Below the pieces are notes generated by a model, which did not search any database, was not told where the DNA came from, and saw only the letters and a program-made list of their open reading frames with translations. A stretch of 64,000 bases of DNA from Bradyrhizobium sp. CCBAU 53340 (GTDB lineage: Bacteria > Pseudomonadota > Alphaproteobacteria > Rhizobiales > Xanthobacteraceae): positions 4,588,001 to 4,652,000 of the forward strand of contig NZ_CP030055.1 in NCBI RefSeq assembly GCF_015291645.1. Direction: 5' to 3'. Positions 55,493 to 63,522 of the stretch are shown piece after piece (the stretch's first letter is position 1; the number at the start of each line of letters is the position of its first letter). Position numbers and translations under genes: made by a program.

Positions 55493-55805
55493 TGCATAAC
55501 CTCGTGTTGTTCCCTGTAGACCCGACCCCCCGGGACGATACGAGCCGTCGTGGTCGTGTTACTTGCCTTTGCTTACGAACTTGATTTGGCCCCATCCAAA
55601 CCGATACCAGGGCCCGGCGAACGACGGCCAAGGCTCCGCATCGCCAATATACAGGGTTTCAAAAACCTGCAATGGCGTTCTTTGCCCATCCGTTGAAGGT
55701 CCGGTTATCATACTTCAACTGCCTTGACTACAAGCCTCATTTCGCTCCGAAAACGGCTGTTTGCCGCATCCACCCCCGCCCATGTGGGCAGTGCCGAAGG
55801 AAGCG
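55493..55805. other. acpP promoter region
   Basis: 313 bases without a gene between acpP and fabG. On the minus strand TTGCAG (55672-55667) and TATATT (55651-55646) are separated by 15 bases. They are the best promoter-like pair for acpP, though the spacing is short. The transcript leader would be about 150 bases. Confidence 0.35.
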
Positions 55806-56543
55806 TCAGATCATGGCCATGCCGCCGTTGACGTGGATGGTCTGGCCGGTGACATAGGCTGCTTCGTTCGAACTCAGGTAGACCGCGGCAGCCGCGATGT
55901 CCTCGGGCGTGCCCAGACGGGCGGCCGGAACCTTGGCCAGAATGGTCTCGCGCTGCTTGTCGTTGAGCGCATCGGTCATCGGCGTCTTGATGAAGCCTGG
56001 CGCGATGCAGTTCGCGGTGACGCCGCGCTTGGCGTATTCGGCGCCGAGCGTCTTGATCATGCCGATCAGGCCGGCTTTCGAGGCGGTGTAGTTGCCCTGC
56101 CCCGGATTGCCGGTGACGCCGACGATCGACGTGATCGCAATGATGCGGCCGAAGCGCTTGCGCATCATCAATTTGGTGGCGGCGCGCGCCAGGCGAAAGG
56201 TCGCGGTCAGATTGACGTTGATGACCTCGTCCCAATCCTCGTCACGCAGCTGAACGAACAGATTGTCACGCGTGATGCCGGCATTGGCGATGAGAATGTC
56301 GACCTGGCCCATCGCGGCTTCCGCTGATGGCACCAGCGCCTCGACCTCGTCGGCCTTGGAGAGATTGCAGGGCAGCACATGGGTGCGCTCGCCGAGCTTG
56401 CCGGCAAGCTCATCCAGCACTTCCTTGCGCGTCCCTGAAATCGCGACGGTGGCGCCTTGTGCGTGCAGCGCCTGCGCGATCGCACCGCCGATACCGCCGG
56501 TCGCGCCGGTGACGAGCGCCTTTTTGCCAGTGAGGTCGAACAT
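55806..56543 (-). CDS. fabG: 3-oxoacyl-ACP reductase
   Basis: NADPH reduction of beta-ketoacyl-ACP. 245 residues, short-chain dehydrogenase fold: 'ALVTGATGGIGGAIAQAL', 'LIANAGITRDNLFVQL', the catalytic Ser in 'ITSIVGVTGNPGQ' and YxxxK in 'NYTASKAGLIGM'. ATG 56543 follows GGAGGAG; the longer frame to 56564 is not needed. A palindromic repeat separates it from fabD. Confidence 0.97.
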   Translation of the reverse strand: MFDLTGKKALVTGATGGIGGAIAQALHAQGATVAISGTRKEVLDELAGKLGERTHVLPCNLSKADEVEALVPSAEAAMGQVDILIANAGITRDNLFVQLRDEDWDEVINVNLTATFRLARAATKLMMRKRFGRIIAITSIVGVTGNPGQGNYTASKAGLIGMIKTLGAEYAKRGVTANCIAPGFIKTPMTDALNDKQRETILAKVPAARLGTPEDIAAAAVYLSSNEAAYVTGQTIHVNGGMAMI

Positions 56544-56560
56544 TGAGAAACTCCTCCAAA

Positions 56561-56603
56561 GCACGATCCGGAAGTGTGCAGCGGTTTTCCGGTCAGATCG
56601 TGC
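56561..56603. repeat. Dispersed palindromic repeat between fabD and fabG
   Basis: Ends GCACGATC/GATCGTGC around GTGCAGCGGTTTTCC. Same family as the element at 46335-46404 with compensating changes in both ends (GCATGATC to GCACGATC and GATCATGC to GATCGTGC). It lies between the fabD stop and the fabG ribosome-binding site, so it is transcribed in a fabD-fabG message. Confidence 0.6.
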
Positions 56604-56609
56604 GCAAAC

Positions 56610-57569
56610 TCAAGCCTGCTTCGCAGCGGCCAATGCATCCTTGGCGGCGGCAATGTCATTGGGACCGCCGACCGACACACCAACGGCCCCGTCGGCAATG
56701 CGCTTGACCAGACCCGTCAGCACCTTGCCTGCGCCGATCTCGAAGAAGCGTGTGACGCCCTGCCCTGCCATATAGGCGACCGACTCGCGCCAGCGCACCG
56801 TGCCAGTGACCTGCTCGACCAGGCGGCGGCGGATCTCGTCGGGATCGGTGATGGCTGACGCCAGCACGTTCGACACCAGCGGCGCAGCCGGCGCCTTGAT
56901 CGTGACCTTCGACAGCGCCTCGGCCATGGCATCGGCCGCAGGCTGCATCAGCTGGCAATGGAACGGTGCGGACACCGGCAGCAGCATCGCGCGCTTGGCG
57001 CCCTTGGTCTTGGCGATCTCGACAGCGCGATCGACCGCGGCCTTGTCGCCGGAGACGACCACCTGGCCGCCGCCATTGTCGTTGGCGGCCTGGCAGACCT
57101 GGCCCTGCGCCGCCTCCTTGGCGACCTCCATGGCCGCGTCGTAGTCGAGGCCGAGCAGCGCGGCCATGGCGCCGGCGCCGACCGGCACGGCCTTCTGCAT
57201 TGCGAGACCGCGGGTGCGAAGCAGGCGCGCGGCGTCGGAGATCGTCAGGCTGCCAGCCGCAGCCAGCGCCGAATATTCGCCGAGCGAGTGACCGGCCACG
57301 AAGGCCGCATCCCGCCCCACGGAAAATCCAGCCTCAGCCTCGAGCACTCGCAGAGTGGCCACAGACACTGCCATCAGGGCCGGCTGGGCGTTCTCGGTGA
57401 GCTGTAGGGTCTCGGCCGGACCATCCCAGATCGTGGCCGTCAGCTTCTCCCCAAGCGCCGCGTCGACCTCGTCGAACACGGCACGCGCCACCGGAAAGGC
57501 GTCGGCCAAGGCCTTGCCCATACCGACCGCCTGGGATCCCTGCCCAGGAAATGTGAATGCTGCCGTCAT
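56610..57569 (-). CDS. fabD: Malonyl-CoA:ACP transacylase
   Basis: Loads malonate onto ACP. 319 residues beginning 'MTAAFTFPGQGSQAVGMGKA'. The nucleophile serine lies in 'FVAGHSLGEYSALAAAG' and the histidine in 'VSAPFHCQLMQPAA'. AGGGAG precedes ATG 57569. First gene of the fabD-fabG-acpP-fabF-mltG-yicC-gmk minus-strand series. Confidence 0.97.
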   Translation of the reverse strand: MTAAFTFPGQGSQAVGMGKALADAFPVARAVFDEVDAALGEKLTATIWDGPAETLQLTENAQPALMAVSVATLRVLEAEAGFSVGRDAAFVAGHSLGEYSALAAAGSLTISDAARLLRTRGLAMQKAVPVGAGAMAALLGLDYDAAMEVAKEAAQGQVCQAANDNGGGQVVVSGDKAAVDRAVEIAKTKGAKRAMLLPVSAPFHCQLMQPAADAMAEALSKVTIKAPAAPLVSNVLASAITDPDEIRRRLVEQVTGTVRWRESVAYMAGQGVTRFFEIGAGKVLTGLVKRIADGAVGVSVGGPNDIAAAKDALAAAKQA

Positions 57570-57642
57570 CGGCGCTCCCTGCTTGTCGGGCGTGATCCCA
57601 ATCGAGAACCGGCAGCCGATTACGCACGGCCTCAGGCCATGG

Positions 57643-57656
57643 TTCCGGATCATGCT
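57643..57656. repeat. Dispersed repeat remnant upstream of fabD
   Basis: TTCCGGATCATGCT, one half of the same palindromic family as the copies at 7933 and 46335. It lies 74 bases before the fabD start. Confidence 0.4.
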
Positions 57657-57742
57657 CCAAAGGGGGCCGTAGACACTGTCCGGGGCCGGAATGTCAAGCC
57701 AAGATGGGAACTTCGACCGGCAAACACCTGGGGATGCGGCCG

Positions 57743-58768
57743 CTAGAATCCCCCATTGGTCTGGTTGGCATCGACCGTAGCGCCCGCCCGCGCGCGGCGT
57801 GCGCTGTTGACCAGCTGACCCGGACGGTCGTCCCGGTCGGGCTTCGCCGTCGCAAGCCGCAGCACCGCCGCATAGCCCGGCTGCACCTCCATCCGGCCGG
57901 CGTGCCGGCTTTCACTGAGCAGGCGATGCACCTTCGGCAGATTGTAACAGGGCACGTAGAACAGAAGATGATGCTCGAGGTGGTAGTTCACGTAATACGG
58001 CGCGATGAACAGGCGCTCGAGGAAGTTGGCGTGCGTGGTGCGGGTATTGCGCAGGGGATCGCTGCTATCAGGGACGACCGCGTGCTCGGCGATGTTGCGG
58101 ATGCGGGTGATGACCATCATCCAGGTCAGCAGCGGCACCAGCCATAGCAGCGGGTAGGCCCACCACACGCCGGCCGCCGCGAGCACAGCGAACATCATTG
58201 CGTTGACGAGACATTGCGGACCGAGCTTGTCCCAGAAATGCGCGGCGCGCTGGCGCCACGGCCAGTCCTTCGGCCCGAGCGCATTGAGCAATTGCGCCTT
58301 GCGCTGCTGGTAGCCGGTCTGTCCGGTGATGTCGCGAATGAACTTGCGGCGATAGCTCAGTTTGGTGATCGGAAACGGCGCCGACAGCACCAGGTCGGGA
58401 TCATCCTCCTGCTGCGTGCGCGCATGGTGCTGGAGGTGATAACGCCGATAGCTGCGCGTCTCGGCAAAGAGCGGATAGGCGCAGAGCCACTGGCTCAACG
58501 CCAGATTGGTTTTCTCGTCCGCGGACAGGCAACCATGCGCACCATCATGCATGAGGATCGCAAGGCCCAGCTGTCGCGAGCCGATGATGGCAACGGCGAG
58601 AACATAGGTGATCGGATTGGGCCACCACGCGACCAGTGCAATCGCGCCTGATATCAGCGCCCAGGCGTGAGCAATCATCGCGACGCCTTTCCACGTCACG
58701 CGCTGACGTACGTCAGCGAGCTGATCATCGGTCAGGAAATCGCGGGCACGCATGCGAAGCGCCGTCAT
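57743..58768 (-). CDS. Membrane fatty acid desaturase
   Basis: 341 residues with the three iron-binding histidine boxes: 'HDGAH' (74-78), 'HLQHH' (111-115) and 'HLEHH' (263-267). About four hydrophobic spans are placed as in acyl-lipid desaturases. It should introduce a double bond into membrane fatty acids or modify a related lipid. A TetR gene ends three bases before its ATG, so the two form an operon under the palindrome at 59499-59515. The site of the double bond is unknown. Confidence 0.9.
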   Translation of the reverse strand: MTALRMRARDFLTDDQLADVRQRVTWKGVAMIAHAWALISGAIALVAWWPNPITYVLAVAIIGSRQLGLAILMHDGAHGCLSADEKTNLALSQWLCAYPLFAETRSYRRYHLQHHARTQQEDDPDLVLSAPFPITKLSYRRKFIRDITGQTGYQQRKAQLLNALGPKDWPWRQRAAHFWDKLGPQCLVNAMMFAVLAAAGVWWAYPLLWLVPLLTWMMVITRIRNIAEHAVVPDSSDPLRNTRTTHANFLERLFIAPYYVNYHLEHHLLFYVPCYNLPKVHRLLSESRHAGRMEVQPGYAAVLRLATAKPDRDDRPGQLVNSARRARAGATVDANQTNGGF

Positions 58769-58771
58769 CGC

Positions 58772-59476
58772 CTACCTCTCCTCGTTCGAATTGCTCGGTG
58801 CGTCGTGCTCGTCGACGAGACGCAAGCGCGCGGTGTCGCCGGTGGATTTCGCCTGCTCGCCAAGCACGCGCAGCATTTCGGCGCACAGCGCCTCCGGCGA
58901 GCGGCCCATGGCATAGCCTTCGAGGATGACGCCGATGGCGACGGCCCAGAAGCGCCGCGAGCTTTCGTCGGGCGCGCGCAGCGAGCGCCAGCCATGACGC
59001 GCCACCTGGCCCGCATAAGCGCGCGCGCCTTCCGCGTGCAGGCGCTCGATGGTGCGCTCGACCAGCGGCGCCAGATCCTGGCGCCGGCGCGTCAGCGTCA
59101 GCGCCTCGGCGAAAAAGGCGATCGAATCGCTCGCTGTCACGGTCTCGGCGAGCGCGTGGGTGTACTCCCGCGGCGTGCGCGCCTTCAGCGCGGCCTGCTC
59201 GGTCGCCCGCGCCAGGTACAGCAGATCGCGGCAGGCGCATTCGACGAACAGCGCCTCCTTGGTGCGGAAGTAATAGGTGATCTGGCTTGGAAACGCGTCG
59301 GCGGCGGCCGCGATATCGGTGATCGCGGTGCCCGACAGCCCCCGTTCGCGAAACAGCGGGCTCGCCGCATCCAGCAGCAGGGAGCGCATCTTGCGCCCGG
59401 CCGAGCGCGTCGCCCGCGCCGCATGCTTGGGGTCACCAGCCGCCTCGAACGGCTCCTGGGCCGGCTTTTCCGCCAT
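58772..59476 (-). CDS. TetR-family regulator, partner of the desaturase
   Basis: The 234-residue protein has an N-terminal helix-turn-helix ('LSGTAITDIAAAADAFPSQI', then 'TYYFRTKEALF') after a basic tail. The ligand-binding domain has no family-specific signature I can name. It lies directly upstream of the desaturase gene. A perfect palindrome stands 22 bases before its ATG, pointing to autoregulation with the desaturase as co-target, a FabR/DesT-like arrangement. The sensed lipid or acyl-CoA is a guess. Confidence 0.85.
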   Translation of the reverse strand: MAEKPAQEPFEAAGDPKHAARATRSAGRKMRSLLLDAASPLFRERGLSGTAITDIAAAADAFPSQITYYFRTKEALFVECACRDLLYLARATEQAALKARTPREYTHALAETVTASDSIAFFAEALTLTRRRQDLAPLVERTIERLHAEGARAYAGQVARHGWRSLRAPDESSRRFWAVAIGVILEGYAMGRSPEALCAEMLRVLGEQAKSTGDTARLRLVDEHDAPSNSNEER

Positions 59477-59498
59477 TGGATACTTCTCCCTTGATTTA

Positions 59499-59515
59499 TT
59501 TGTATGTCATACAAA
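59499..59515. promoter_or_regulatory. Predicted TetR operator of the desaturase operon
   Basis: TTTGTATG-T-CATACAAA, a perfect 8-base inverted repeat flanked further out by CTTGAT and ATCAAG. It is 22 bases upstream of the TetR start, where it would block the promoter. Confidence 0.65.
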
Positions 59516-59601
59516 CAAATAGATCAAGCCGAATGTCCACTGGAACTGGACCCCACCAGCTCCCACTGAGGGCAATCCGGCTGAAATCACGGCCGCCAAC
59601 C

Positions 59602-59629
59602 TTGCAAAGCCGACGAAAATCCGTATAAG
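59602..59629 (+). promoter_or_regulatory. Likely sigma-70 promoter of the rpsF operon
   Basis: TTGCAA, 16-base spacer, TATAAG. It lies about 190 bases before rpsF in the 344-base gap (59477-59820) that otherwise holds the TetR operator and the S6 leader hairpin. The leader would be about 185 bases long, which is usual for autoregulated ribosomal operons. Confidence 0.5.
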
Positions 59630-59753
59630 GCGCCCATCCGCAGACCCCGGCCGGGAGCTGAACGGACGGTCTCAGCAAATCCTCAGTGATTTTGGTGTGG
59701 CAGGGCCAGTCGGCCCGTCGTCCCGTGTTTCCGCCTTCTGAGCTTCATCCCAG

Positions 59754-59817
59754 AGTCCTTTCCGAAGGTCTCTTAAGGGCTTGACGCCGGGCAATGCGCC
59801 AACATGAGGAAAGGACT
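59754..59817 (+). promoter_or_regulatory. rpsF leader hairpin covering the ribosome-binding site (S6:S18 type)
   Basis: AGTCCTTTCC (59754-59763) is the exact complement of GGAAAGGACT (59808-59817). The right arm includes the rpsF Shine-Dalgarno sequence and ends three bases before the ATG. CCGAAGG follows the left arm; a bulged CCG is the reported S6:S18 contact in other bacteria. The hairpin fits translational feedback by the S6:S18 pair. Confidence 0.55.
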
Positions 59818-59820
59818 TCC

Positions 59821-60315
59821 ATGCCTCTTTATGAGCATGTCTTTCTCGCGCGTCAGGACGCGAGCACGCAGCAGGTCGAAGAGCTGACCACGCAGATGAC
59901 CGGCATCGTCGAGGGTCTCGGCGGCAAGGTCACCAAGACCGAGAATTGGGGCGTTCGCTCCCTCACCTACCGCATGAACAAGAACCGCAAGGCGCACTTC
60001 GTGCTGCTCAACATCGACGCGCCGTCTGCGGCGATCGCCGAGATCGAGCGCCAGGAGCGCATCAGCGAAGACGTGATCCGCTATCTCAGCGTGCGCGTCG
60101 AAGAGCTCGAGGAAGGCCCGTCCGCGATGATGCGCAAGGCCGACCGCGATCGCGAACGTGACGACCGTGGCGGTGGCTTCCGCGGCGAGCGTGAAGGTGG
60201 TTTCCGTGGCGACCGCGAAGGCGGCTTCCGCGGTGGTGATCGTGACGGCGGCTTCCGCGGCGATCGCGGTCCGCGCCGTTCGCGCGACGAAGCTGACACG
60301 ACGGATGGGGAGTAA
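59821..60315 (+). CDS. rpsF: Ribosomal protein S6 with Gly/Arg repeat tail
   Basis: The 164-residue protein has the S6 core at 1-100 ('[20 protein letters not shown]', '[20 protein letters not shown]', '[20 protein letters not shown]'). A 60-residue tail follows with four GGFRG units spaced by charged DRE/ERE triplets. E. coli S6 (131-135 residues) has a glutamate tail instead. The RGG-like tail could bind RNA. ATG 59821 is preceded by GGAAAGGA, which pairs in the leader hairpin. rpsR follows after 5 bases. Confidence 0.97.
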   Translation: MPLYEHVFLARQDASTQQVEELTTQMTGIVEGLGGKVTKTENWGVRSLTYRMNKNRKAHFVLLNIDAPSAAIAEIERQERISEDVIRYLSVRVEELEEGPSAMMRKADRDRERDDRGGGFRGEREGGFRGDREGGFRGGDRDGGFRGDRGPRRSRDEADTTDGE

Positions 60316-60320
60316 GAACA

Positions 60321-60560
60321 ATGGCTGAAGCTGGTGCACGCCGCCCGTTTTTCCGTCGCCGCAAGAGCTGCCCGTTCACGGGCGCCAATGCGCCGAAGAT
60401 CGACTACAAGGACTCCAAGCTTTTGATGCGTTATGTCTCCGAGCGCGGCAAGATCGTGCCGAGCCGCATCACCGCAGTGTCCGCGAAGAAGCAGCGTGAG
60501 CTCGCCCGCGCCATCAAGCGCGCGCGGTTCCTGGGCCTGTTGCCCTACGTCATTCGCTAA
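60321..60560 (+). CDS. rpsR: Ribosomal protein S18
   Basis: 79 residues, small-subunit partner of S6 on the platform. '[20 protein letters not shown]' and '[15 protein letters not shown]' are the family blocks, ending '[12 protein letters not shown]'. Second gene of rpsF-rpsR-DUF2232-rplI. Confidence 0.98.
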   Translation: MAEAGARRPFFRRRKSCPFTGANAPKIDYKDSKLLMRYVSERGKIVPSRITAVSAKKQRELARAIKRARFLGLLPYVIR

Positions 60561-60688
60561 GACGAATTCGGCCGGCGGCGCTCGAGCCGCCGGCCGCACT
60601 CTCTAGATTTCATAAGGCTTCCGGGTCGTCCGGTCGCCGATGGTTGGGGCAAGGCGCCTCTAACCGCTCGAAGGGAGCGGGACAGCTG

Positions 60689-61657
60689 ATGATGGCATTT
60701 GGACTGATAGCCCTGATCGCCGGCGCTGCGTCGGCCCTGATGTTCGCCTCGATCGTGTCGGGCGCGCTGATCTCGCTCGTCCTGATTTGCCTCTCCCCCC
60801 TGCCCTTGATGCTTGTCGCGATCGCCTGGGGACCGCTCTGCGGCGCGCTTGGTGGTCTCGTCGCGACGCTCCTGATCGGCGGCGCGCTCAGCCTGCCGCT
60901 CGGCCTCGGTTATGGTCTCGCGATCGCACTGCCGGCCTGGTGGCTTGGCCATCTTGCGATGCTGGGAAGGCCGCTGGCCGATGGCGCCGCGGACAACGAT
61001 GCGGCCGGGCTGCAGGTCGAATGGTACCCGCTCGGGCGCATCCTGCTCTGGATTGCGGCGCTGGCGACGCTTCTGACCGCGGGATCGCTGTTTTCGCTGG
61101 GAAGCGACGCCTCGACCATTAGTGACGCGATGCGGCGCGGCTTTGCCAGGGTTCTGTCGCTGATGGGCGAGACGAACGTCACGGAGAATGATCCTCGCGT
61201 CGGCCTGATGGTCGCGATCATGCCGGTGCTGCTCGCAGCATCGCATATGATGACGCTGACCTTGAATCTCTGGCTCGCCGCCAAGGTCGCCGCTGTTTCA
61301 GGACGGCTGCATCGGCCCTGGCCGGACCTCAGCAGCACGAGCCTGCCGCCGATGACCCTCGTGGCGCTCTGCATCGCGCTTGCCTTCAGCTTCTTCGGCG
61401 GAATGACCGGCATTCTCGCCGTCGTCGTCACGACCGTTTTGATGGTGGCCTATGCTTTGGTCGGCCTTGCCGTTCTGCACATCGTCACGCGCGACCTCGC
61501 CAATCGCGCGTTCTGGCTCGCCGCCGCCTACGTCATCATCTTCATGTTCAGCGTGAGCCTTGTCCTGCTGACCGTGCTTGGGCTCGCGGATGCCGTGTTC
61601 GGCTTCCGCGAGCGCTTCCTGCGCAACCGGCAACCGCCGCCATTGCCGACATCTTAA
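60689..61657 (+). CDS. DUF2232 membrane protein
   Basis: The 322-residue, very hydrophobic protein has eight or so spans ('[20 protein letters not shown]', '[20 protein letters not shown]') and a short polar tail. DUF2232 genes lie between rpsR and rplI in many alphaproteobacteria; the family resembles energy-coupling-factor or RodA-like membrane folds, but no function is assigned. ATG 60689 or 60692 with GGGAG upstream. Confidence 0.85.
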   Translation: MMAFGLIALIAGAASALMFASIVSGALISLVLICLSPLPLMLVAIAWGPLCGALGGLVATLLIGGALSLPLGLGYGLAIALPAWWLGHLAMLGRPLADGAADNDAAGLQVEWYPLGRILLWIAALATLLTAGSLFSLGSDASTISDAMRRGFARVLSLMGETNVTENDPRVGLMVAIMPVLLAASHMMTLTLNLWLAAKVAAVSGRLHRPWPDLSSTSLPPMTLVALCIALAFSFFGGMTGILAVVVTTVLMVAYALVGLAVLHIVTRDLANRAFWLAAAYVIIFMFSVSLVLLTVLGLADAVFGFRERFLRNRQPPPLPTS

Positions 61658-61704
61658 GTCCAACCCGAAACCTGAAAACCAGAGCACTTCAAAGGAGAAC
61701 GAAT

Positions 61705-62304
61705 ATGGAAGTCATTTTGCTGGAACGCGTGAGCAAGCTCGGCCAGATGGGCGAAGTCGTGAAGGTTCGCGACGGCTACGCCCGCAATTTCCTGCTCAAG
61801 CGCGGCAAGGCGCTGCGCGCCACCGCCGACAACCGCGCCAAGTACGACGGCATGAAGGCCGAGCTCGAGGCTCGCAATCTTGCCTCGAAGGGCGAGGCGG
61901 CCAAGGTCGCCGAGAAGATCGAGGGCAAGAACATCATCGTGATCCGTCAGGCCTCGGAAGCCGGCCAGCTATTCGGCTCGGTTACCGTGCGTGACGTCGT
62001 CATGGCGTTCGAAGCCGACGGCGTTTCGCTCGCCCGTCCGCAGGTGCAGCTCGACGCGCCGATCAAGACCATCGGCAAGCACTCGATCACCGTCGCTGTG
62101 CACCCCGAGGTCGAGGTCGAGGTCACCGTCACGGTTGCCCGCAGCCAGGACGAGGCCGAGCGCATCAACCGCGGCGAGGACATCTCGACCCGCAACGAGG
62201 ACCGCGACGCGGCCGCCGAGGCGATCGCCGCCGCCGGCGAGTTCTTCGATCCGGAAGCCCAGCACGACGACGTCGAGCCGGCTCCGGCTGCGGAAGAGAA
62301 GTAA
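61705..62304 (+). CDS. rplI: Ribosomal protein L9
   Basis: 199 residues against about 149 in E. coli. The N-domain ('[20 protein letters not shown]' and '[16 protein letters not shown]') binds 23S rRNA. A long helix and C-domain ('[20 protein letters not shown]') follow, then an acidic, Ala/Glu-rich tail of about 50 residues. Last gene of the operon, closed by a strong bidirectional terminator. Confidence 0.97.
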   Translation: MEVILLERVSKLGQMGEVVKVRDGYARNFLLKRGKALRATADNRAKYDGMKAELEARNLASKGEAAKVAEKIEGKNIIVIRQASEAGQLFGSVTVRDVVMAFEADGVSLARPQVQLDAPIKTIGKHSITVAVHPEVEVEVTVTVARSQDEAERINRGEDISTRNEDRDAAAEAIAAAGEFFDPEAQHDDVEPAPAAEEK

Positions 62305-62330
62305 GCCTCGCATTGACGCAAGGCTGCGAA

Positions 62331-62355
62331 GCCCGGCTGCCTCAGGCAGCCGGGC
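62331..62355. terminator. Bidirectional terminator between rplI and the thioesterase gene
   Basis: Perfect 11-base arms GCCCGGCTGCC/GGCAGCCGGGC around TCA, then TTTTCGTTTTT on the plus strand. The stop codon of the convergent thioesterase is in the loop. Confidence 0.88.
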
Positions 62356-62809
62356 TTTTCGTTTTTGCGCCGACTTCCTCGCTCAGCATCGCGATCGAGG
62401 CGAGTGCCGTTGCCGTATGCTTCTCGACACCGTCGCTGACGCAGAACACGTCGGCCGCGACCACGGAGACCTGACGGCCCGGCTTGATCACCCTCGCCCG
62501 ACAGATCAATTTTTCGCCGACCGCGGGCGAGAGCAGATTGAGCTTGTATTCCGCCGTCAGCGCCGGCTGGCCGCGCGAGGTCGCCGCTGCGATCGTCGTG
62601 GCGTTGTCGACCAGAAAGGCGGTGACGCCGCCGTGAAAGAAGCCGTGCTGTTGCAACAGCTCCGGCCGCCGCGCGACGGCAATCGTACAGGTGCCGCGTG
62701 ATATCTCGGCGAGCTCGGCGCCGACCAGGTTCATGAAGCCCTGGCGGCCGACATTGGTGTGGATGCGCTCGGCTACGGACGCAAAGTCGGGATCGGCCTC
62801 GTTACTCAT
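62342..62809 (-). CDS. PaaI-family hot-dog thioesterase
   Basis: 155 residues with the PaaI pattern 'HGFFHGGVTAFLVDNATTIA' (HGG, then aspartate) and 'TAEYKLNLLSPAVGEKLICR'. It hydrolyses acyl- or aryl-CoA thioesters. The start overlaps the stop of the TetR gene by ATGA, so they form a two-gene operon. The frame upstream of ATG 62809 runs in the TetR gene and is not part of it. Confidence 0.9.
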   Translation of the reverse strand: MSNEADPDFASVAERIHTNVGRQGFMNLVGAELAEISRGTCTIAVARRPELLQQHGFFHGGVTAFLVDNATTIAAATSRGQPALTAEYKLNLLSPAVGEKLICRARVIKPGRQVSVVAADVFCVSDGVEKHTATALASIAMLSEEVGAKTKSPAA

Positions 62810-63417
62810 GACGCTGCTCCTTGATTGTTGCTGACGCGCCCGGACGGCACCAGCGCGCGGATGGCGCAGGCGATCAGCGTATCCGCCTCGCCGCGCGGAT
62901 CGGCGCGGTCGCGCCCGGAGAGAAAGGCGCGGCAGAAGATCTGCGCCGGCCCGACGAGCTGGCTCACGAACGTCACGGCCGGCATCGGCCAGAGCTCGCC
63001 GCGCGCAATGAGCGGCGCACGCCAGCGCTCGATGCCTTCGGCGAGCCGCGCATTCTGCGCGCGCTGGGCGTCGCGAACCTCCTCGCTCCAATCGTTGCGG
63101 GAGATCTCGAAGAGAAAGCGCGCCTCGCGGCGGCTCGACACGACCCAGTCGAGATGAGCGCGGATCAGGCGATCGATGCCCTGCTGCGCGCCAGGGACGG
63201 GATCGAGCGCGGCGAGCATCGCGGCGTGATAGTGCCGCAGCACCTCCAGGAGCAGTGCGCCGGCAAGCTGCTTCTTGGAGCCGAAGGCATGAAAAAAGCT
63301 GCCGTTGGAGGCACGGGCCTTGGCGCGGATCGCCGCCACGGTCGCGCCCTCAAAGCCGGAGCGGTCAAACACCGCGAGTCCTGCCGCCAACAAATCGTCG
63401 CGCATACCGGATGACAT
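62806..63417 (-). CDS. TetR-family regulator, partner of the thioesterase
   Basis: 203 residues. Helix-turn-helix 'FEGATVAAIRAKARASNGSF' followed by 'FHAFGSKKQLAGALL' at the N-terminus; a C-terminal dimer/ligand domain. GGAG directly precedes ATG 63423 with no gap, so the ATG two codons on (63417) is preferred, giving 6 bases. An unusual array of CTCTAG/CTAGAG repeats just upstream is the likely operator. It probably controls itself and the thioesterase; the inducer may be an acyl-CoA. Confidence 0.88.
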   Translation of the reverse strand: MSSGMRDDLLAAGLAVFDRSGFEGATVAAIRAKARASNGSFFHAFGSKKQLAGALLLEVLRHYHAAMLAALDPVPGAQQGIDRLIRAHLDWVVSSRREARFLFEISRNDWSEEVRDAQRAQNARLAEGIERWRAPLIARGELWPMPAVTFVSQLVGPAQIFCRAFLSGRDRADPRGEADTLIACAIRALVPSGRVSNNQGAAS

Positions 63418-63426
63418 CGCCATCTC

Positions 63427-63456
63427 CTAGAGCATTACTCTAGAGTACGACTCTAG
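63427..63456. promoter_or_regulatory. Predicted TetR operator of the thioesterase operon
   Basis: CTAGAG-N5-CTCTAGAG-N5-CTCTAG with a perfect 12-base palindrome TACTCTAGAGTA (63436-63447) in the middle. Half-sites recur at regular spacing, so two dimers may bind. It ends 4 bases before the first ATG of the regulator. Confidence 0.6.
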
Positions 63457-63522
63457 TGGAGGTCAATACGACGCGAAGGCCGCGCTCGGCGCGGCCTTCG
63501 CAGATTCGACCTGATGTCTTGC

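Noticed and set aside
62342..63091. 249-codon thioesterase frame
   Set aside because: The upstream part overlaps the TetR gene in another frame; the PaaI family length fits ATG 62809, which overlaps the TetR stop.
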